In this document: positions 6,642 to 8,990 of the stretch, one piece after another
Numbering within the stretch: the stretch's first letter is position 1
How the letters are laid out: every line of letters starts with the position of its first letter
Source: Chitinophagaceae bacterium
GTDB lineage: Bacteria > Bacteroidota > Bacteroidia > Chitinophagales > Chitinophagaceae
NCBI GenBank assembly: GCA_009996555.1
Contig: JAACZX010000072.1
Location: 1 to 8,990 of the forward strand
Length of the DNA: 8,990 bases
Reading direction: 5' to 3'
Notes under the pieces: model-generated
Told to the model about the DNA's origin: nothing
Seen by the model: only the letters and a program-made list of their open reading frames with translations
Databases searched by the model: none
Program-made: the position numbers and the translations under genes

Positions 6642-7199
6642 ATGAATCAATCTGCAACACATAACATGTTTTACATGGCTGTGCTCTGCCCACCTGAAAT
6701 TGACAGGCAAATACAACAGTACAAAGAATGGATACGTGACAGGTTTGGTTGTACAGTTGCGTTAAAATCGGCAGCGCACATTACACTCATTCCTCCATTT
6801 TGGTTAGAACATAAGCTGGAAAATGATCTGATCAACACATTGAACAGCTTTCATTCACCAATACCGGCTTTTCCTGTTACATTAAATGGCTTTTCTCATT
6901 TCAGCAATCGTGTCATTTTTATTGCGGCAGAAGAAAACCATCAGCTGGGTGCATTGCGCAAAGCAACAGAAGATCATTTTATTATTCCGTTTCACAACAG
7001 CATTAAACCAGATGACCGTCCTTTTCATCCGCATGTAACCATTGCCAACAGGGATATTAAACCCGGCGATTTCAATAAAGCATGGGAACATTTTGCACAA
7101 AAAAATTACAGGACAGTTTTTGAAGCCAGCACAATTTCATTACTAAAACTAAGTCCGGGTAAATGGCAGGTAATTGCTGAAAGAAAATTCAGCCACTGA
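6642..7199 (+). CDS. 2H phosphoesterase, LigT-like (2'-5' RNA ligase family)
   Basis: The protein carries the two diagnostic HxT motifs of the 2H superfamily: H46-I47-T48 (in AAHITLIPPF) and H131-V132-T133 (in FHPHVTIANR), 85 residues apart. The two His residues act together in cleaving or joining 2'-5' or cyclic phosphodiester bonds in RNA or small nucleotides. Members include LigT/ThpR-type enzymes, but the true substrate here cannot be told. It is a soluble protein of 185 aa, normal for the family, with no signal peptide or extra domain. The ATG at 6642 is chosen. The frame is open to a TTG at 6603, whose 13 extra residues look unlike the family; ATG codons at 6666 and 6675 are also close to the first conserved strand (FYMAVLCPP). 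It lies 118 nt downstream of the transporter stop and is probably not functionally tied to the pxp unit. Confidence 0.87.
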   Translation: MNQSATHNMFYMAVLCPPEIDRQIQQYKEWIRDRFGCTVALKSAAHITLIPPFWLEHKLENDLINTLNSFHSPIPAFPVTLNGFSHFSNRVIFIAAEENHQLGALRKATEDHFIIPFHNSIKPDDRPFHPHVTIANRDIKPGDFNKAWEHFAQKNYRTVFEASTISLLKLSPGKWQVIAERKFSH

Positions 7200-7265
7200 C
7201 ATTTTGCTGTTTTAACAAATTTATAGTAGTGCAAACGGTTGAACAGATCAGATAATCGGAGAACT

Positions 7266-7293
7266 CCTTTCACCCAAAATCAATACCTTTCAC
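7266..7293 (+). repeat. spaced direct repeat upstream of the GH20 gene
   Basis: CCTTTCAC occurs at 7266-7273 and again at 7286-7293. The copies are 20 bp apart start to start, about two helical turns, and end 28 nt before the hexosaminidase ATG. The second copy is part of TACCTTTC, one base short of the TAnnTTTG -7 consensus, but no TTG lies at the proper distance upstream. It could be a regulator site or chance. Confidence 0.3.
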
Positions 7294-7321
7294 GTTTTAA
7301 TAAAACATATAATTTCAGCAG

Positions 7322-8990
7322 ATGAAAACGTTTCTATCGATTATGCTTGCCTGTTGTACGCTCTTTGTTTCGGCACAGGACATCAGCATTATTCCGCAGC
7401 CATTTGAAGTGAAACAACCTGTAAAAGGAACTTACACGTTAAAACAAAAAATTACATGGAGCAGCAATTTCCCCGCCAGCGAAGAAGCGTCTGCTGTAAC
7501 AAACTACCTCAGCGAATACCTGAAAAAGTATTACAACATTGATCTGGTAAAATCAAACAGCAATAAAGCTGATATTGTTTTCTCTTCAACCCGTATGCCC
7601 ACAAACGGCGCATTGGCCTATCGTTTAAACGTAAGCAAAAGTGGTGTTCGTATTGAAGCAAATTTCAACGAGTCTGCTTTCCATGCGGTCCAATCATTTA
7701 TTCAGTTGTTACCTGTTCAGCAAAATGGTGCAGTTGCAATTCCATTTGTGCAGGTATTTGATAAAGCCCGTTTCGATTACCGTGGCATGCATCTCGATGT
7801 TGGCCGCCATTACGAACCCGTTTGGTTTATTAAAAAGTATATTGACTATCTCGCTTTACACAAGATCAATACATTTCACTGGCATTTAACTGAAGACCAG
7901 GGCTGGCGTATTGAGATCAAAAAATATCCTGAGTTAACAAGCATTGGCAGCAAACGTAACGGAACGATTACTGGTCGCTATCCCGGCAAAGGCAATGACA
8001 ACAAACCGCATGAAGGTTTTTATACACAGGAAGAAATTAAAGACGTAGTTGCTTATGCAAAAAGCCGTTTTGTTGAAGTGGTGCCCGAAATTGAAATGCC
8101 CGGCCACGGCAGTGCCGCTATTGCTGCTTACCCTTGGTTAAGTTGTTTTCCTAACAGAACAACTTCTATTCCTTTAAACATGGTTTCGTTGAAAACTGTG
8201 CAGGAAGCACAACAAGGCCGTGTAAAATTTGTGCAGGAAACATGGGGTGTGTTTGATGATGTATTCTGCGCAGGCAAAGAAGAAACATTCAAGTTTTTAG
8301 AAAATGTATTGGATGAAACCATCGCACTCTTCCCTTCGAAGTATGTGCATATTGGTGGCGATGAATGCCCCAAAACACATTGGAAGCAATGCCCCAATTG
8401 CCAGAAACGTATGAAAGAACTGAAACTGAAAGATGAACATGAACTGCAGAGCTATTTTATTCAGCGTATTGAAAAGTACCTGAATGCAAAAGGCAAAACC
8501 ATTATTGGTTGGGATGAAATTCTGGAAGGTGGTTTAGCGCCGAATGCACAAGTGATGAGCTGGCGTGGTGAAGCAGGTGGTATTGCTGCAGCAAAAGAAA
8601 ATCATTATGTGATCATGACACCCGGCAGCCACATGTATTTCGATCATAAGCAAACAGCAAATGAAGATTCAGTAACCATTGGAGGTTTTACAACCATACA
8701 AAAAGTGTACACGTACGAGCCTATTCCCAAAGAGTTACCGGAAAGTCAGTGGAAGTTTGTGCGTGGCGCACAAGCCAACGTTTGGACAGAATACATGAAC
8801 AATACCAGCAAAGTGGAATACATGATCTTCCCTCGTATGGCAGCATTAAGCGAAGTGTTGTGGACAGCTAAAGACAAACGCAACGCAGCTGATTTTGAAA
8901 AACGCTTACTCATTCAGTTCAAGCGTTACGATATGTGGGGTGCGAATTACAGTAAAGCATTCTTCGATCCGAAATCGACTGTTGAAACAA
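7322..8990 (+). CDS. secreted beta-N-acetylhexosaminidase, GH20 (3' end cut by the window)
   Basis: The frame is open from the ATG to the window edge, giving 556 residues with the C-terminus missing. Residues 1-18 form a Sec signal peptide with likely cleavage at VSA/Q. The LACC stretch (9-12) is a poor lipobox, so a periplasmic or secreted enzyme is favoured over a lipoprotein. An N-terminal GH20b-type domain spans about 20-145, followed by the catalytic barrel. Seen in it are FDYRGMHLDVGRH, HWHLTEDQGW (186-195), PEIEMPGHG, the catalytic pair D347-E348 in HIGGDE, GWDEILEGG, and ANVWTEY. In GH20 the Asp positions the substrate N-acetyl group as nucleophile and the Glu is the acid/base. It removes terminal N-acetylglucosamine or N-acetylgalactosamine from chitin fragments, glycans or muropeptides; which of these is not visible. 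No SusC/SusD pair is in view. The start has no Shine-Dalgarno site, and the gap before it holds no clear terminator. Confidence 0.94.
   Translation, partial: MKTFLSIMLACCTLFVSAQDISIIPQPFEVKQPVKGTYTLKQKITWSSNFPASEEASAVTNYLSEYLKKYYNIDLVKSNSNKADIVFSSTRMPTNGALAYRLNVSKSGVRIEANFNESAFHAVQSFIQLLPVQQNGAVAIPFVQVFDKARFDYRGMHLDVGRHYEPVWFIKKYIDYLALHKINTFHWHLTEDQGWRIEIKKYPELTSIGSKRNGTITGRYPGKGNDNKPHEGFYTQEEIKDVVAYAKSRFVEVVPEIEMPGHGSAAIAAYPWLSCFPNRTTSIPLNMVSLKTVQEAQQGRVKFVQETWGVFDDVFCAGKEETFKFLENVLDETIALFPSKYVHIGGDECPKTHWKQCPNCQKRMKELKLKDEHELQSYFIQRIEKYLNAKGKTIIGWDEILEGGLAPNAQVMSWRGEAGGIAAAKENHYVIMTPGSHMYFDHKQTANEDSVTIGGFTTIQKVYTYEPIPKELPESQWKFVRGAQANVWTEYMNNTSKVEYMIFPRMAALSEVLWTAKDKRNAADFEKRLLIQFKRYDMWGANYSKAFFDPKSTVET

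Noticed and set aside
7329..7357. Lipoprotein signal in the hexosaminidase leader (LACC)
   Set aside because: The residues before either Cys do not fit the lipobox well, and a clean VSA/Q signal peptidase I site follows.
7641..7889. Forward open frame of 82 codons in another frame inside the hexosaminidase gene
   Set aside because: The hexosaminidase frame is open across the whole stretch and carries conserved GH20 motifs there.
8128..8397. Reverse-strand open frame of 89 codons inside the hexosaminidase gene
   Set aside because: It is opposite the catalytic Asp-Glu region of GH20 and is best explained as a shadow.

Overview
This window looks like ordinary chromosome from a member of the Bacteroidota, most plausibly the family Chitinophagaceae. 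Three things point there: a promoter of the Bacteroidota type (TTG, 17 nt, TAnnTTTG) ahead of the first gene, start codons that mostly lack Shine-Dalgarno sequences and sit in AT-rich leaders, and the sequence character of the proteins, especially the GH20 hexosaminidase. The family assignment is inference from memory of related proteins, not a search result. All eight genes lie on the + strand and are tightly packed. No RNA gene, insertion sequence, CRISPR array or prophage gene was seen.

Region 1 (1-1193) holds a leader with a good promoter and a 5' stem-loop, then pfkA (ATP-dependent 6-phosphofructokinase), closed by a terminator-like hairpin. Region 2 (1299-2845) holds pyk (pyruvate kinase), closed by a textbook intrinsic terminator. 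These two genes encode the two classical control points of glycolysis, placed side by side but probably made as separate transcripts, at least in part.

Region 3 (2869-6523) is a compact four-gene unit: pxpB, pxpC, pxpA and an 11-helix NRAMP-superfamily membrane protein. PxpABC is the ATP-dependent prokaryotic 5-oxoprolinase, which turns 5-oxoproline (pyroglutamate, a damage product of glutamine and glutamate) back into glutamate. The membrane protein overlaps pxpA by 20 nt. It lacks the metal-binding residues of true NRAMP metal transporters, so it may import an organic substrate connected with this pathway. This is the most interesting point in the window, although the association of these genes is already known from other bacteria such as Bacillus subtilis.

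Region 4 (6603-8990) holds a 2H phosphoesterase (LigT-like, 2'-5' RNA ligase family) and then a secreted GH20 beta-N-acetylhexosaminidase that runs off the right edge. No wholly new system is evident. The findings are mostly refinements: unusual residues, start-site questions and possible regulatory structures.
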